Source: Gonatopus flavifemur (Eukaryota > Arthropoda > Insecta > Hymenoptera > Dryinidae). From it: a stretch of DNA of 64,000 nt. The stretch's first letter is position 1. Every line of letters begins with the position of its first letter. Made by a program: the position numbers and the translations under genes. This document shows positions 10,800 to 22,660 of this stretch, piece after piece. The DNA is taken from contig JAFFJZ010000002.1 of NCBI GenBank assembly GCA_018340375.1, forward strand, positions 22,400,001 to 22,464,000, written 5' to 3'. Below the pieces are notes generated by a model. The model was given only the letters and a program-made list of their open reading frames with translations, searched no databases and was not told the DNA's origin.

Positions 10800-12110
10800 A
10801 ATCCATGTTCAGAGATTCGCACACGAATGTGAGTGTGTCATCCTCTTTTCTCTATCTCTCTAACCCCTCAGCTTTCCGACTGCTCCGTTTAGGGGTCTCT
10901 TTCTCCTACCTTATATTTTTATTTTTAAAGGGCTTCGGTGGTTTTCAGAGCGAAAGAATGTCTATCTATGATATACTCTCTTCCTCTTTTGCTTCTTTTG
11001 CACCTTTATGGAGGGACTTTACTACCCTCCCAACTACCATCATCTTTCACCCCTTCGTACGTTTTTACTCGCTCTTGACAAGCATCGTACAATCCAGCGC
11101 GAAACAAATAAGGCAGAAATGACAAGAATATTTTAATCGGGAGATTTAAACTACCGAGTTGAAATCGCCACTCGAGGGAACATAATCTTTGCTCTCTATT
11201 CTCTTTTTTTTCTTTCTTTCACTCTTCCTCTGTGAGGTCATAGGGGAAGATTATAAGAATATGTCGTGTTTGATTCAATGAACGTTTATACGTTTAATTT
11301 TGAATGAAATCAGTTGCAGCTCAGTTTAGAGAATTATAAAAATTCAAGAAATAATATCCATGAGTTATAATTCTTTTTCCAATAGAATAATTCTATTTTA
11401 TATGAATAAAAATTGCACTAAATCGAATCGTGCTGTATTTCACTTTGATATCAAAGCACATGGCGACACGTTCGTGCGCTATTACGGTTCAAAACTTGTA
11501 ACGAGTACTTTGTACGAGACAAACTCAGTTTCGGTTGTTGAGATTCTCGTTAGATTCTCTAGAATCGAGTTACAGAAGTAGTTCTGTCGTTTCCTCAACA
11601 ATATTTTTTCGGTGCTTCGAATATGTTATGCAAAGGGATAAAAATTGGATGGCACGTATGAAAGAGTGGAAACAACGACCGGAAGAGTCAAACAAGCTAT
11701 AAGTGATATAAAATATGTAAGATGAATGTTACGGGTTTGGAATGAGATCATAAACAAAGGAGCAATGAATGGAAGAAGGATAATTTTAACGGAAGAAGAT
11801 GTGGGTGATACGTGATAATGCACGTATTTGCATTTACTTGGAAAACTTGTAGCAGAAACTTGTTGATGTCGTGGAAGTATTTATAGGATGTTGATAGAAT
11901 TGGATTAACAATGGATACAACATTTCATATTCCGAAATGAAACAAAACATTTTCCAATAAAAGAATAATAGCTAATTCTATGTACGAGCTTTGATTAACT
12001 ATCAATCAACTGTGAGAAATATTATTCTGGAAAGTATGAGAGGAATAGGGATAGCAACAATTATATATTAAAACCTATGAGATATATAATAAAGATTATC
12101 ATATACCCTC
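10800..12110. other. Pyrimidine-rich and AT-rich stretch, no clear gene
   Basis: 10830-11080 is strongly T/C-rich on the plus strand and gives a 105-codon frame (10805-11122). Its serine/phenylalanine/leucine content simply reflects that composition. The remainder is AT-rich with no repeat or motif recognised. Confidence 0.4.
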
Positions 12111-12111
12111 A

Positions 12112-12699
12112 CACTGAGAGAAATTTATGATTAAGTTCTCTATGGAACTATAAATATGGGGGAATATGCTGACTTCTAATGAAATTTACTATGTCATAAC
12201 AATAGAAACTTTATTAAATTTACAAAGTTTTATACTGAGAACCCGATTGTTTCGAGTGAAAGAAAATTTCCTTTGCCCTCATCTTAATAAATATTTCTTC
12301 AATGGAAGAATTCTTCATCAAATTGAAACAAAAAATTTTCAAATTGAGACAAATATATTCCATTTTGAATTCGAAGAATATAATTTCAATTCAATGAGAA
12401 ATTTTTTTATTGGAATGAACTATCTTTTTTTATTGAAAATAAGATTTATCAGAATGAGGGCGAAGAAATTTTCTTTGAATCTGAGAAATCGGGTACAATA
12501 AATTTCATCAGAAGTCATTATGTTTCCCCATTCTTATAAATCCATAGTAAATTTAACTATCAATGTCTCTTAGTGTATTGTATGATATAATGTATTTCAT
12601 TGTACGCGTGATAAATTTGATTAGATACATAATAACTTTGATTATATATTATAGCTATCCCTATTCGTATTATACATATAATGAAAATTTCTCTCAGTG
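12112..12699. repeat. Long fold-back element, CACTGAGAGAAAT ends
   Basis: The left terminus CACTGAGAGAAATTTATGAT mirrors the right terminus AAAATTTCTCTCAGTG. Inner arm blocks also pair: GGGGGAATATGCTGACTTCT (about 12157) with its imperfect complement near 12505-12533. The arms are largely AT-rich. A 111-codon frame (12166-12501) lies wholly inside the fold-back and is a chance product of the repeat. Confidence 0.8.
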
Positions 12700-12738
12700 T
12701 GATTGATTTCTTCATTCAAGTCTGTTTTGTTTTAACAG

Positions 12739-12788
12739 GGTCAACGAACGGATCAGGATCTCCTGCAATTCTTGGCCGCGAACAGAAC
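12739..12788 (+). CDS. Candidate internal micro-exon, unknown gene
   Basis: A pyrimidine tract and TTTAACAG (acceptor AG at 12737-12738) precede a 50-base block that is much GC-richer than its surroundings, followed by GTAAAT (donor GT at 12789-12790). In the first frame it reads GQRTDQDLLQFLAANR plus a partial codon, which looks like genuine protein sequence: charged, helical, with ordinary codon use. The AG...GT borders, the composition change and the open frame are all visible directly. That it belongs to a plus-strand gene with very long introns is inference. I cannot name the protein. A 50-base exon would change reading phase, so neighbouring exons outside the window must match. The alternative is a chance GC-rich fragment between two repeats. 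Confidence 0.4.
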
Positions 12789-12789
12789 G

Positions 12790-14345
12790 TAAATTTTCTT
12801 TCAATTATGCATCAGAAGAACGTTCAGCAATTGTTTATAACAGAATAAATATGCGTTATGTCAAGAAAATCCTAAGTAATTCCCCAGAGAATTTATTTTG
12901 GAATTTCGGAGCCGATCAATTCATTTGATTTAAGACTGCAGTATTATATATAAGAATTCTCATTCTGAATGAGAAAATATTCATCAAAAGTATGATAAAA
13001 ACCCATCACAATAATGAACTGAAAGTCGCATTCACCGGAGATACGCGATAAACCGGTTCTAGAATATTTGTCTCTTGAAAATATCAGAAATGTTCAAATA
13101 AAATCCCACTTACACTTCTATTCATATTCTGTTACTTCTGAGACACTCTATACGTATCCATTATACGTATGAAACATCCAATGCACGATGATGAAGATTA
13201 TATTTCACATACACAATAAGTATAAAACATACTCGACTTGTCAGAAGAGATATTAAAATGGTGTACTCAAATACTTAGCATAGAATTCCATTCACATGCA
13301 TGTATGTACGTGCATAAATGATTCTTATCGCTATATATAGACTTCGTTCTAAGCTTTGTAGTAGGCAGAACCACTTTTCGAGTTCGCCCACGATATTAAC
13401 AGTTTTCCTGATCCCAATACAACTTTCACCATTATAACGAAAACACGAATCAAGTTGTCAGGAATTGTAGGCGAGCGAACGTTACAGTTATTCATTCGGA
13501 TAAGATGTTTGATATCATTCACGAACGTGTATCTAAAAACACCAAATCAACGTTTGATATAATTGTTACGAGAGAATGATCGGGAGAATTAAGGACATGG
13601 TATTTCAATATTGTGATAGATATGTTTATATGGTTCAAATAGTTTGTTATTTCGACGAGAAGATTATTTTGTAAATACGATTTATGTTGATAACGCCAAA
13701 CAAGATGCAGTAACTATATTTACTATTTCATACCTAATCAGAGATTTCATGTTGAAAATAATCTGGAGTCGTGTTGTGAATGTTGAATGGAAACATCGTT
13801 ACACGCTTTGACGCACATGAAGAAAATTATGAATTCATAATTCAATAGTGAAACCAGTGAGAGAAAGAAAAGGAGGACTATAACAGTGACATTCGTTACG
13901 ATCCATCGATTATGAACAACCCGTGCAGGAAGTTCAGTAATTTGAATACGGCTGATAATCGACCAGCACTAGTATGGCCAATTACGAGTTAAAATACATT
14001 CTAAAATTGAATATTCCGATCAGAGAAAGGCTCTCGAACAAATCAAGTGTCAATGGTTTGGACTTGTGTTTCTGATCTATCAATTTTTGTTAATTAACAT
14101 ACCTGCAGAATGATCGAAAACTTTGTGGATGGTATGAATCAAATACAACTAGTGTCAAAAAACATCGAGTAATAGGAAAATAAACCTTTGAGTTGATATT
14201 TCGATAATTCATATTCAAAGTTCATTTTTTGAACTGTAGTTTCATGCAAAAGGATATCAATTTCCAATATTTCCCAATTGAGACGACAGATTTTGTTTAA
14301 TAATCACAGTGATCTCCCTAGCAACACCGTAAATGGAACCGTCTG
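12790..14345. other. Stretch without recognised gene
   Basis: AT-rich DNA with no open frame above 60 codons in most of it and no clear fold-back. I see nothing supportable here. Confidence 0.5.
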
Positions 14346-14349
14346 GGTC

Positions 14350-14605
14350 CTCACCATGGAAAATAGAAGAAAAGAGTACGATCGCAATACTTTTGAAGTG
14401 TCCTCGAAAACGTAACCTAGATTGGTCTCAAAATTGGCGCTGTCGTACGTGTGTACCAGTGTGTACTACTAGTAACCATGGAAACCAAGTGTTTAACCGA
14501 TAAGACTCCGGTTTTTGCCGTCGCAAGCGCCCTCAGTGGTAAAATTATGAACAACCTGGAGAAACCAGGCTTGGATCTTACTCCTTTTCTCTATTCTCCA
14601 TGGTC
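14350..14605. repeat. Imperfect inverted repeat around CCATGG
   Basis: CCATGGAAAATAGAAGAAAA near 14354 is mirrored by CTTTTCTCTATTCTCCATGG near 14585-14602. The inside is GC-richer than its surroundings and carries a 63-codon frame (14451-14642), MYQCVLLVTMETKCLTDKTP onward. Because the frame starts inside the repeat and crosses its right end, it is more likely remnant transposon sequence than a host exon. The family is not recognised. Confidence 0.4.
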
Positions 14606-14746
14606 CTCACGAGAATCTAGCCAAGAGCTAGCAAGAGTCTAGTGGCTAGCAGGGAGCTTGTAAGGGCCTAGAGAGTGTTAATATAACGCTTGATCGGGCT
14701 GCTATTGTTACATAGATCATATTCAATCACCTCAAATTCTGCCCTT

Positions 14747-14852
14747 GTGGAATAATTCGGAATAATTCTCTAAAGAACTCTTTAAAAGTTTTATTCAGAG
14801 TTCTGAAGACTTCTAAAGAGTTCTGCAGAGAATTATTCCGAATTATTCCACT
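14747..14852. repeat. Short palindromic fold-back
   Basis: GTGGAATAATTCGGAATAAT (14747) is the exact mirror of ATTATTCCGAATTATTCCAC ending at about 14851. The loop region has AGAACTCTTTAAAAG and AGAGTTCT words in both senses. Confidence 0.75.
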
Positions 14853-15340
14853 CATTATTATAAGTGCAAATCGTTTTGTTATTTCACCGAATCAATCATC
14901 AGTTTCATATGTAATTCATTATTCGCCACCATTACTGGATCCATGTTAGTATCCAATAGTTATCCAATAATCAGGACTGCATCTGGAAATTCTCCGCTCT
15001 TAGGACAGATATATAACATGAATTATAACAATTACAATATTTTATATAACATAAATTATATCGTAATGTCGTCCCTCAGATCTGTTATCCCTGGAACACA
15101 GCCAAGGTTGGCCTAGGCGCAGATATGCCTCCGCCAGTGATTAACTTTGGATTGACGACGTATATGACCCAGTGTTGTACCATCATAGGTGTTGTTCATG
15201 GTAGCCAATCGATCAATCTTGGACGACTAAAGTTTTTTCATTGTCCTGACAAAAGAACACGGAAAAAAAGAAAATAGCTGTGGCAGCTACTCACTTTTTT
15301 AGCATCCTTTTTTCATGGCTGGAGATAAAATAATTGCAAC

Positions 15341-16594
15341 CAGGGGCGTCTTTACGTTTTCGCCGCCCCCAACCTGAGCTGAATTAATATTTTCAATCAT
15401 TCTCTCAGGTGTATTCATGTTATTTGGAAACTATGTAATATAACTCGAAAAAATATATTATTTAATAACACTTTGACACACTCAACAGGATTAAACATTT
15501 AGCATCATTAACTATTGGTAACCTCCTTAAGTTTGTAATAAAGATAAAACGGTTCACATTTCTGTTGAATTCTACTTGAAATCGGATGACAAATTCTGAA
15601 TACTTAACAAAGAATAGAAAGAAAATATGAACCCTTCAAACGTCGCACATTAAATTTTCCAAAGTGAATAAAAAAATTTCGAAATTTTATTCCAGGAAAA
15701 TCTTGCCGATAAAAAGGAAAATGTAAGCTTGCGACAAAGGTTAAATTGCCATCTGGAGAAATTTGTTCGAATCAAATAAAAAATACATAATGAAAATTCA
15801 TTTTGATAAAAATTTCATTAATTCGAAAAACTTTGACAGCAGATTGATACGTCGATTATTTCCGTGAATTTGAAGAAAAACACACTACCCTGGTTGAAGT
15901 TGCATAGCAATTCATCAGAAAATGTTCTTATTATGAAATACTATGGATTTCGCCACAGGATATTCATAAGTAAACCATGAAGTTCTATGAATTTCTGTTC
16001 ATGATTCATCATGCATCCCTATGAACATAAATTCATAAGCATTCATCATGAATTATAAGCAGAAATTCATAGGACTTCATGGTTTACTCATGAATTTCGT
16101 GTTGCAAAATCCACAGTGCTTCATAATAAGAACATTTTTCTATGAATTGCTATGACACTTGAAGCAGGGTAAGGAATAGAACAGTCCAAACAACCATGCA
16201 CGGCAGTTTGATGAGTTCATGCACAAATCGTGTTTGAATGTATCCAATTTCCGTAAATATACACTTTAAATTCGAATGTTTCATTTTGATACACTGAGAG
16301 TTTGAAGCCTGTGGTCACTTTTAAAACGCTTCAAAGCATATAAATATATCGATAAAATGAATAGAATATTCAATTATCAAATACTTAGTCTAAATTATCA
16401 ACATATTTGTATATTTTTAAGTGTTTAAAAAGTGAGTCAATGATTTAAATACTGTGAGTATATTAACATAAAACACTTGAAGTTACATTCTCCGCCCCCT
16501 TTGTGCTTGAACGTATTTGATAACTGGAAGAAAACTTCTATAATTTTGCCACCCTGGGCTATAGACCCTTGAGCCCCCCCTAAAGACGTCCCTG
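15341..16594. mobile_element. hAT-like non-autonomous element
   Basis: The termini CAGGGGCGTCTTTA and TAAAGACGTCCCTG are near-perfect inverted repeats of the CAGGG type usual for hAT transposons. The flanking octamers ATTGCAAC (15333-15340) and ATTGCAGC (16595-16602) differ at one base, fitting the 8-bp hAT target duplication. Just inside the ends lie CGCCGCCCCC (left) and GAGCCCCCCC (right). No transposase frame remains. A younger fold-back is inserted at 15888-16169. Confidence 0.8.
15888..16169. repeat. TA-flanked fold-back, CCCTGGTT ends
   Basis: CCCTGGTTGAAGTTGCATAG at the left mirrors the right end (CTATGACACTTGAAGCAGGG). The arms continue to match through AGAAAATGTTCTTATTATGA and TTCATGGTTTACTCATGAAT-type words almost to the centre. 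TA is present on both sides (15886-15887, 16170-16171), fitting a Tc1/mariner-type target. The element is nested in the hAT-like element 15341-16594. Confidence 0.85.
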
Positions 16595-17407
16595 ATTGCA
16601 GCCGTAGCTATTTTTTAGCTACCGCAGTAGGAAATCGTAGCTGTATCTGCACAACTGTTGTGGTTAATATTTAGATAGGCAAATGAGTTAGCTGTTGAAT
16701 TTTCGCTCCGGCAACTACATTTCTTGCTGCTACCGCGAAGCGAGTAGCTGTGACAGCTAGAAAATAGCTCCCGTAGCTAATTTTTGGCTATCCAAATAAT
16801 AGGTGATTATTTTTTTCCGTGAAATCTATTGCAAGTCATATATCAATGAAATTTCATAAAAACTTTTTAACGGTAAATGACCATGCAAATCTATTGAATT
16901 CTCATCCAATCTCATTGATTTAACCGGTTCCACTCGATTCCAACAGATTTGAACAAGTGGGGATGTTTATTTACCGTTGCCAAGTTTGTATCAAATCTAA
17001 TCAATGAACGGAGTTCGGGAAACTCTTTAAATCAGGATAAATCAATCACATTTAGAGACGTGGCCAAGGTTTTCGGTTGGGGAGTGCCGACCATTAATGT
17101 AAAATATCTCAAATGGAAAAAATTCCCAAAATTTCATATAATTCACATATAATTCAATACAGATTATATATAATTATGTGAATTTTTGCACACGGGATAC
17201 AAAACAAGGCCACTCCCATATGATCAGTTTGATAAAAAAAACATGCTGATCTATGCTTACCGCCTTTTATTTTGATCCATCAGTTGGAAATTTAAATTTG
17301 GAAGAATCTGTCATAATTATTTCATAATATGGATTGTCTATGATAATTGCGATTACTATAGGAGTAGTTTGCACTCTTTTATGACAGCCATGAGATCTGA
17401 CACTCTG

Positions 17408-17658
17408 CACGAAGGAAAGAAAATGGTAATATTCACCATGCTAACATAGTATTCGGTCTTGTTCTATATAGAATCATGATTGTTACTATGTAAGGATAGA
17501 ATTCTTTATCATTTTTTGGGTGATAATATGGTCGTAATTATTACCAGAAAAATAGTAAAAAATCCTATTCTCGCATAACACCAATCAGGATTTTATATAA
17601 AATAAAACCGAATACTATGTTGGTTTGGTAAATATTACCATTCTCTTCTCTCCCTGTG
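17408..17658. repeat. Fold-back MITE, CACGAAGGAAAG ends
   Basis: CACGAAGGAAAGAAAATGGT at the left mirrors ACCATTCTCTTCTCTCCCTG plus TG at the right. An inner matching block contains AACATAGTATTCGGT on the left and its complement ACCGAATACTATGTT on the right. There is no coding content. Confidence 0.8.
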
Positions 17659-17731
17659 TCTGGGTCGAAGTGGATGTCAGAATGAATAGATTGAGCGATT
17701 GAATAGTGCACAATACAGAATTTTGTATTAG

Positions 17732-17880
17732 AAACGGTCCACTCAAAATTCGTGTTGAAAATCAACACAGATGAGTGTCAAATTGACAGATTTCCAATGT
17801 AAATTTAACACTTTTATGTCAATTTATCCCACCCTTCATGTCAATATTCGACACAAATTTTGAGTTGCCTGTTTGGAACA
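17732..17880. repeat. Short fold-back with TGTCAA words
   Basis: AACGGTCCACTCAAAATTCG (left) mirrors AATTTTGAGTTGCCTGTTTG (right). The middle holds alternating GTGTCAAATTGACA-like words. Confidence 0.55.
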
Positions 17881-18699
17881 TGCACGTGCACGTGTGTTAG
17901 AAAATACACAAAATTTTCTACTGTGTGACTTGAACGATAAAATATCTTTCATTTTTGAGAAGATTGATTTCTTTGTCCATAATAATTTTATTTGCAGTGT
18001 ATTAATTACAGAGATTTCACAAAAACAAAATTGGATTTCAAAAATTTCAGGTGATAATTCGATTCGAATCCAGTTGGTTTTTTTATCGTGATCAGTGAAG
18101 AAGGCAATGCAAAAAGTGCACCGCAGTATACTTTAAAGTGAAAATTCACTAGGTATTCACTTTATTGTATCGAAACATCCTTTCCCAATTATCGATAATC
18201 AATGAATTTCTATCTCTAAATGATCGCAATTCAATTACGTGATTGTGATTCTTCTTTCCACAATTTGACTCGAAATATCACAGGCAACTCATTAACCGAT
18301 TGATGGAATTTTCGTGTAACAAGTGTGTTTTCGAATGAATTATTTTCCTCCACACATATTTACGTATGAATAAATGTTGATATATGGATGACGTTTGCCA
18401 GAGTGCGGTTGATTTGACTATGAAAAATAAATCACGTATAAAAATACGCTTCGGAAGTACGCTGCGAGTATACCTATGAAATATATGTACATCGTAATAT
18501 TTAATCAATATTTTCAATTTATTTCCACGTCGTCGATCTCATCAGAAAAACTTCGAATCGTAATAATCAGGATAACTCAAAGAGAAATTGATATTGACGG
18601 GTATTAGGGAATGGATTGATTATTCGATCAAATATTCTACTGGACAACTGATGAGAAATACCACGATTATTGAACTCCGCGAATCACTGATTTAATTAT

Positions 18700-19020
18700 A
18701 GAAATCTGGAATATGACCAGACTCGAATATTGTAAAAAAATTTCTAAAAATTAAGACCGTTTTTTGTAATTTTTCACAGCAATAGATCTGAATTATCAGA
18801 AAGTTTTGCTAAATTTCCAGATGTATTCTCTAAACTTATCCACATTGTTCTCAGTTTTCAGAATAAATCTGAATATTCAGAAGAAATTTCTAATAATCCA
18901 GACTTGTTGCTGTAAAAAATTACAGGAACGATCTGAATTTTCAGAAAATTTTGTATAGCCAATACTGTTTGATGAAAACATTTCTCTGAATCTTTCCGAA
19001 ATTTCTCTATATTTTCGAAG
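18700..19020. repeat. TCTGAA/TTCAGA-motif region
   Basis: The words GATCTGAATTATCAGAAA, AATCTGAATATTCAGAAG and GATCTGAATTTTCAGAAA recur within 200 bases. Their near-palindromic TCTGAATNTTCAGA core is repeated in tandem, as in the other motif-array elements here. No convincing terminal repeat was found, so the borders are approximate. Confidence 0.4.
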
Positions 19021-19270
19021 ATGTTTTTGAGAAGTGCCAGAAGAGATCTGAGATGAGGAAACCGATTATTATTTCGTCACTAACACAATATCTATTGATG
19101 ACAGAAGTAAAATTATCTATGTTGAATTCTGCGTTGCTGATCAGGGATGGGCAGCTTCAATTACTTCTTGTAATCCAAGTATTCTTTTTTATTGAGTTCT
19201 CTCAAATTTGATATTAGAAATCTCTGTTTCACATTGAAAAAAGTTCTCAAAAAATGTAATCAATCATATA

Positions 19271-19507
19271 CACTCAGAAAAAGAAACATGAATGTGCACC
19301 GTTCAGACAGCGATAATTCATGTCCAAAAGAAATTTCAAATTAACCATCACCAAGTGCTCGCCAGAAATCAACTATTAACATCCAGAACGTACTCAGTAA
19401 TGTCTTGGACGCGAATAAATGATATCTGGTGAGCACCGACTGATGACTAATTTGAGATTTCTTTTGGACATGAATTATCACTTCCTGGAAACTCCTTTCC
19501 CTCAGTG
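19271..19507. repeat. MITE, CACTCAGAAAAAG ends
   Basis: CACTCAGAAAAAGAAACATG mirrors CCTTTCCCTCAGTG. The arms share TTCATGTCCAAAAGAAATTT and its complement. TA lies on both sides (19269-19270 and 19508-19509). It is inserted in the left arm of the hAT-like element 19142-20639. Confidence 0.85.
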
Positions 19508-20269
19508 TAATTCTGTTCTGTTTTTTGCGTTCTTTCTGTTGTAATATTGTGTTATGATAACCAAAATTTTATAAACGAGCCAAAACTTTCATTGCTTTGG
19601 CCGAAGGATTTTGTTGATCGCATTTCAACAAAACTGGATAGAAAAAAGTACTTTAGCGGTTACACCAACTCGGCGATGAGAAAAATGGGTATGAAAATAA
19701 ACGTTTTTCTTGACCCAGCTATTAAGTATATCAAATAATTTTCATTTCACACATTTACACAGGATTTTTATGAATAATTTTAGATGATAACGAATCAAAG
19801 GAATTGAAAAATGCCGGAGATATGGATCATCAAATAGGACTCTCAGTTTAAAAACGGTGTACACGATACGTCAAGATTTATTGGACTGATTTTCCAAGAA
19901 TTTACAGCATATGTTCTTTACTATAACCCTTGTCTGAAACGTGACGCACAGAAGCAGTGAAAAAAATTTTTCGTAGAAATTAAAGTTATTTGAGAAAAAT
20001 AAGTTTCAATTTTCATTGGAATGTCGAGCTTACAAAATTTATACTTTCTGAATATAGTATCCAATCAAATACATCCAACCTCGCGTCTTAGGTAATGTTA
20101 TAAAGAACATATGTTGTAAATTACAAAAAAATCGGTGGAATGAATCTCAAGATATCGTGACAACATTTTCAAATCGAGAGTCCTATTTAATGACTTATAT
20201 CTCCTTAATTTATTCGATTCTCTTTATTCGTTATCATTTTGAATTATATTCATAAAAATACTCTGTACA

Positions 20270-20497
20270 CACTGTAAAAAATATTTGTATTGATTTGAAT
20301 ACAAAAGTTTGGGAGCAATTAACACGCATATTTTTGTATTGAATCTCCTACACTTGTATTAAAATTCAAACACAATATTATCTTGAAATGGTTTTCATAC
20401 AAAAATGATCAAATATGTGGTGAATTTAATACACAAAAGTATGTGTTAATTGCTTCCAAATTTTGTTTGCGGAATTCAGAAATTTTTTTCAACAGTG
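20270..20497. repeat. MITE, CACTGTAAAAAAT ends
   Basis: CACTGTAAAAAATATTTGTA mirrors AAATTTTTTTCAACAGTG. The arms share AAAAGTTTGGGAGCAATTAA and its complement near 20444-20462. It is inserted in the right arm of the hAT-like element 19142-20639. Confidence 0.8.
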
Positions 20498-20984
20498 TAT
20501 GTGCAATGTGAAATAAAAATTATTTTATATATTTGATAGTTGAGTCAAGAAAAACGTTTATTTTTATACCTATTCTTCTGAGATCCATGATGGTGTAACC
20601 CCTTTAAATACTGAAAATAATTAAGGCTGCCCATCCTCGTTGGTGATATCATTTTTTTTCATCCGCTTAGTATGAGAAAGATGTACTTACAAATGTCAAA
20701 TGCCTGCAATTACGCTACCCTGGTAATAATTCATAAAATACATTGAATGCAGATCTGAAGTTACAGCTGAACAGATTTCGGCTCGTCGGCAGGGTTATAA
20801 AGCAACCTTGAAGCTCGATCATTTACATTTTGAATATGCAAGATGTACGCCTTCCTAAGATGTGCTTTACAAGACAACTCCGATTAAATTAATTGAGAAC
20901 TCAAGACATTGAATAAAATTGCATACTTTGTATTCAGAAGAAGATTGAATCGACTGTTCCAAAAATTGTATCCGTCTCGAAAAT

Positions 20985-21195
20985 TTCAAATTTGTTCAAA
21001 TTCTACGCTGTTTGAACGCAAATAAATTTTTTGTTCAGCTGAAATCAAATTTGTTTGAGGTAAATCAAGTTCATTTTCCTATAAGAAATTGTTAATTTTT
21101 GTGAATAAAATCTTGTTCATCCCAAAAAAAAATTTCTTCGCATTCATTTCAATCTAATCCATGTTTCGCTGGAGCAAACTGTGTTTTCAGTTAAC
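20985..21195. repeat. Diverged MITE related to 49678-49856
   Basis: The right half (GCTGGAGCAAACTGTGTTTT then CAGT) is close to the right half of 49678-49856 (GCTGGAACAAACTGTG). The left half has TTTGTTCAGCTGAA-type words in the opposite sense. The left terminus is unclear. Confidence 0.5.
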
Positions 21196-21199
21196 AAGG

Positions 21200-21840
21200 C
21201 ACCATTAAAATCCCCTTCCTTCTGCAATAAAAAAGCTTGTTCCAACTCTTCGGTATATTTATTTTAAAAATATTCCTAAGACAAAGTTGTTGAACTTTGG
21301 ATAAATTTCAAGCGACTACGGTGATTTTACTTTCCAAACGAACCAACCTCCAAAAATCAGAATATTAGGAAAAGTTGGTTGATGAATAGATCGAACAGTT
21401 TAATCTGAAACTTGATCCCTTCTGTTACTCAATATTCTAATCAACGACGCACACTTATGTTCCAGACATATTGAAATTTATCTTGAAATTGATGAGCATC
21501 AACTCGATATCGATCCCTCGTGTATACGTATTGAATTCAGTACCTCCACAACCTCTCTTCCATACTGGAAATGATCCGATCCTGTTCGTCCAAATTAAGA
21601 TCTGTTTGGATATTTTTTCCTCGCGAGACAGCTATTGCTGTATTTAGAACGAAATTGCCTCGCACACAAATTCAATTAAGATTCCCCATCTAAATACCTA
21701 GGATTCCGCAAATATATTCACTGCCCCTTTAATTGCTTCAAACCGTGTTATTCGAATGAATTAATTTACAATTCTTACTTTCCGTAGATCCGGTACCGTA
21801 GCGCACGAATAATGGAATTTTTCAATTCTTATGATCGGAT

Positions 21841-21886
<46 letters not shown>

Positions 21887-22660
21887 GCAGGAAATATGGA
21901 ATGACGTGAAGATGAGTGAAAAAAAGAGGAAGTGAAGGAAAAAGAGTATAAAAGACAGGTAAAAGGAAATCGATCCTCTCAGAAAGAAGGAGAATGTCGG
22001 CCACTCGACTCGTATAACCCAGATTTTGAGTACGGCACGTGAACCGGAAAGCAAGCACTTGCGAAATTCACTCGCACGGCTACGATCGCAAGACTTTTTT
22101 CCTCCTTCTTTCTCTCATTCCTATCCTTCCTGTATTTTTTCGCAACTTTGACTCAGTTTTCTTCCCGCCCCTCTGACTTCCTCGAACATCTATTCCTGTA
22201 CCAATGAGATTGTTGATTCTTTATGAAATATATTTATCTCTGTATGCAACAAATTTGTATCATCTCCTGTGGAATCGCGATTAAGGATATGTGAATAGCA
22301 TGCACTGAGAGGAGGATTCAGTTGTAGTTACCAAATCTCATTGTTCGATGAGGCGAAATAAATATTTAGTTACAATTACCGACACACAGTTTCACAACTA
22401 AGACCTTCGGTTATAGTTACCAAACTTCAGATATTATTATCAAATCCTAGTAATAGTTGATCATATATTTGAGTACATCAAATTTATTTAGTAACTATAA
22501 CTAGGTTCTTTCAGCAGTGTGGAGACACGTAGATAGGAATGTTTCAATATCCTTTCCAAGCGGAAGTTGATTAAAAATTGGCCCATCCAAGGCCCTGTCT
22601 AGGTCCAGGCCACTCCAACCTGGGTCGATTTGCTTTCCTGCCTGAGCGAATGCGGTGACG
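21200..22660. other. Stretch without recognised gene; contains a (GA)n microsatellite
   Basis: Frames of 97 and 78 codons on the minus strand (21761-22058) owe their serine-leucine runs to the GA tract at 21844-21882. A fragment near 22580-22640 (GGCCCTGTCTAGGTCCAGGC) recalls the ends of the hAT-like element at 28458. A pyrimidine-rich block lies at 22090-22180. Confidence 0.45.
21844..21882. repeat. (GA)n microsatellite
   Basis: Uninterrupted GA dinucleotide run of about 19 units. Confidence 0.95.

Larger units (their letters stand above)
15258..16821. repeat. AGCTG-motif TIR element interrupted by a hAT-like element
   Basis: The left end CACGGAAAAAAAGAAAATAG and the right end TTTTTTTCCGTG are mirrored. 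The element's own parts are 15258-15340 and 16595-16821, both dense in TAGCTG/CAGCTA words such as GTAGCTGTGACAGC. The middle is an inserted element (15341-16594). AA flanks both ends. It encodes nothing. Confidence 0.8.
19142..20639. mobile_element. hAT-like fold-back element with two inserted MITEs
   Basis: The left end CAGGGATGGGCAG mirrors the right end CTGCCCATCCTCG. The flanking octamers TTGCTGAT (19134-19141) and TTGGTGAT (20640-20647) differ at one base, fitting a hAT target duplication. The arms pair over much of the element: GGTATGAAAATAAACGTTTT near 19686 with its complement near 20560, and the block ending TAGGACTCTC at about 19844 with its complement near 20187. A 63-codon frame (19547-19738) lies in the left arm and is mirrored on the right, so it is not a gene. 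MITEs at 19271-19507 and 20270-20497 interrupt the two arms. Confidence 0.8.

Noticed and set aside
12166..12501. 111-codon plus-strand frame
   Set aside because: It lies wholly inside the fold-back element 12112-12699; residues are those of AT-rich repeat arms.
19547..19738. 63-codon plus-strand frame inside the hAT-like element, as a transposase remnant
   Set aside because: The second half is mirrored in the right arm, so it is terminal-arm sequence; no hAT dimerisation or DDE motif.
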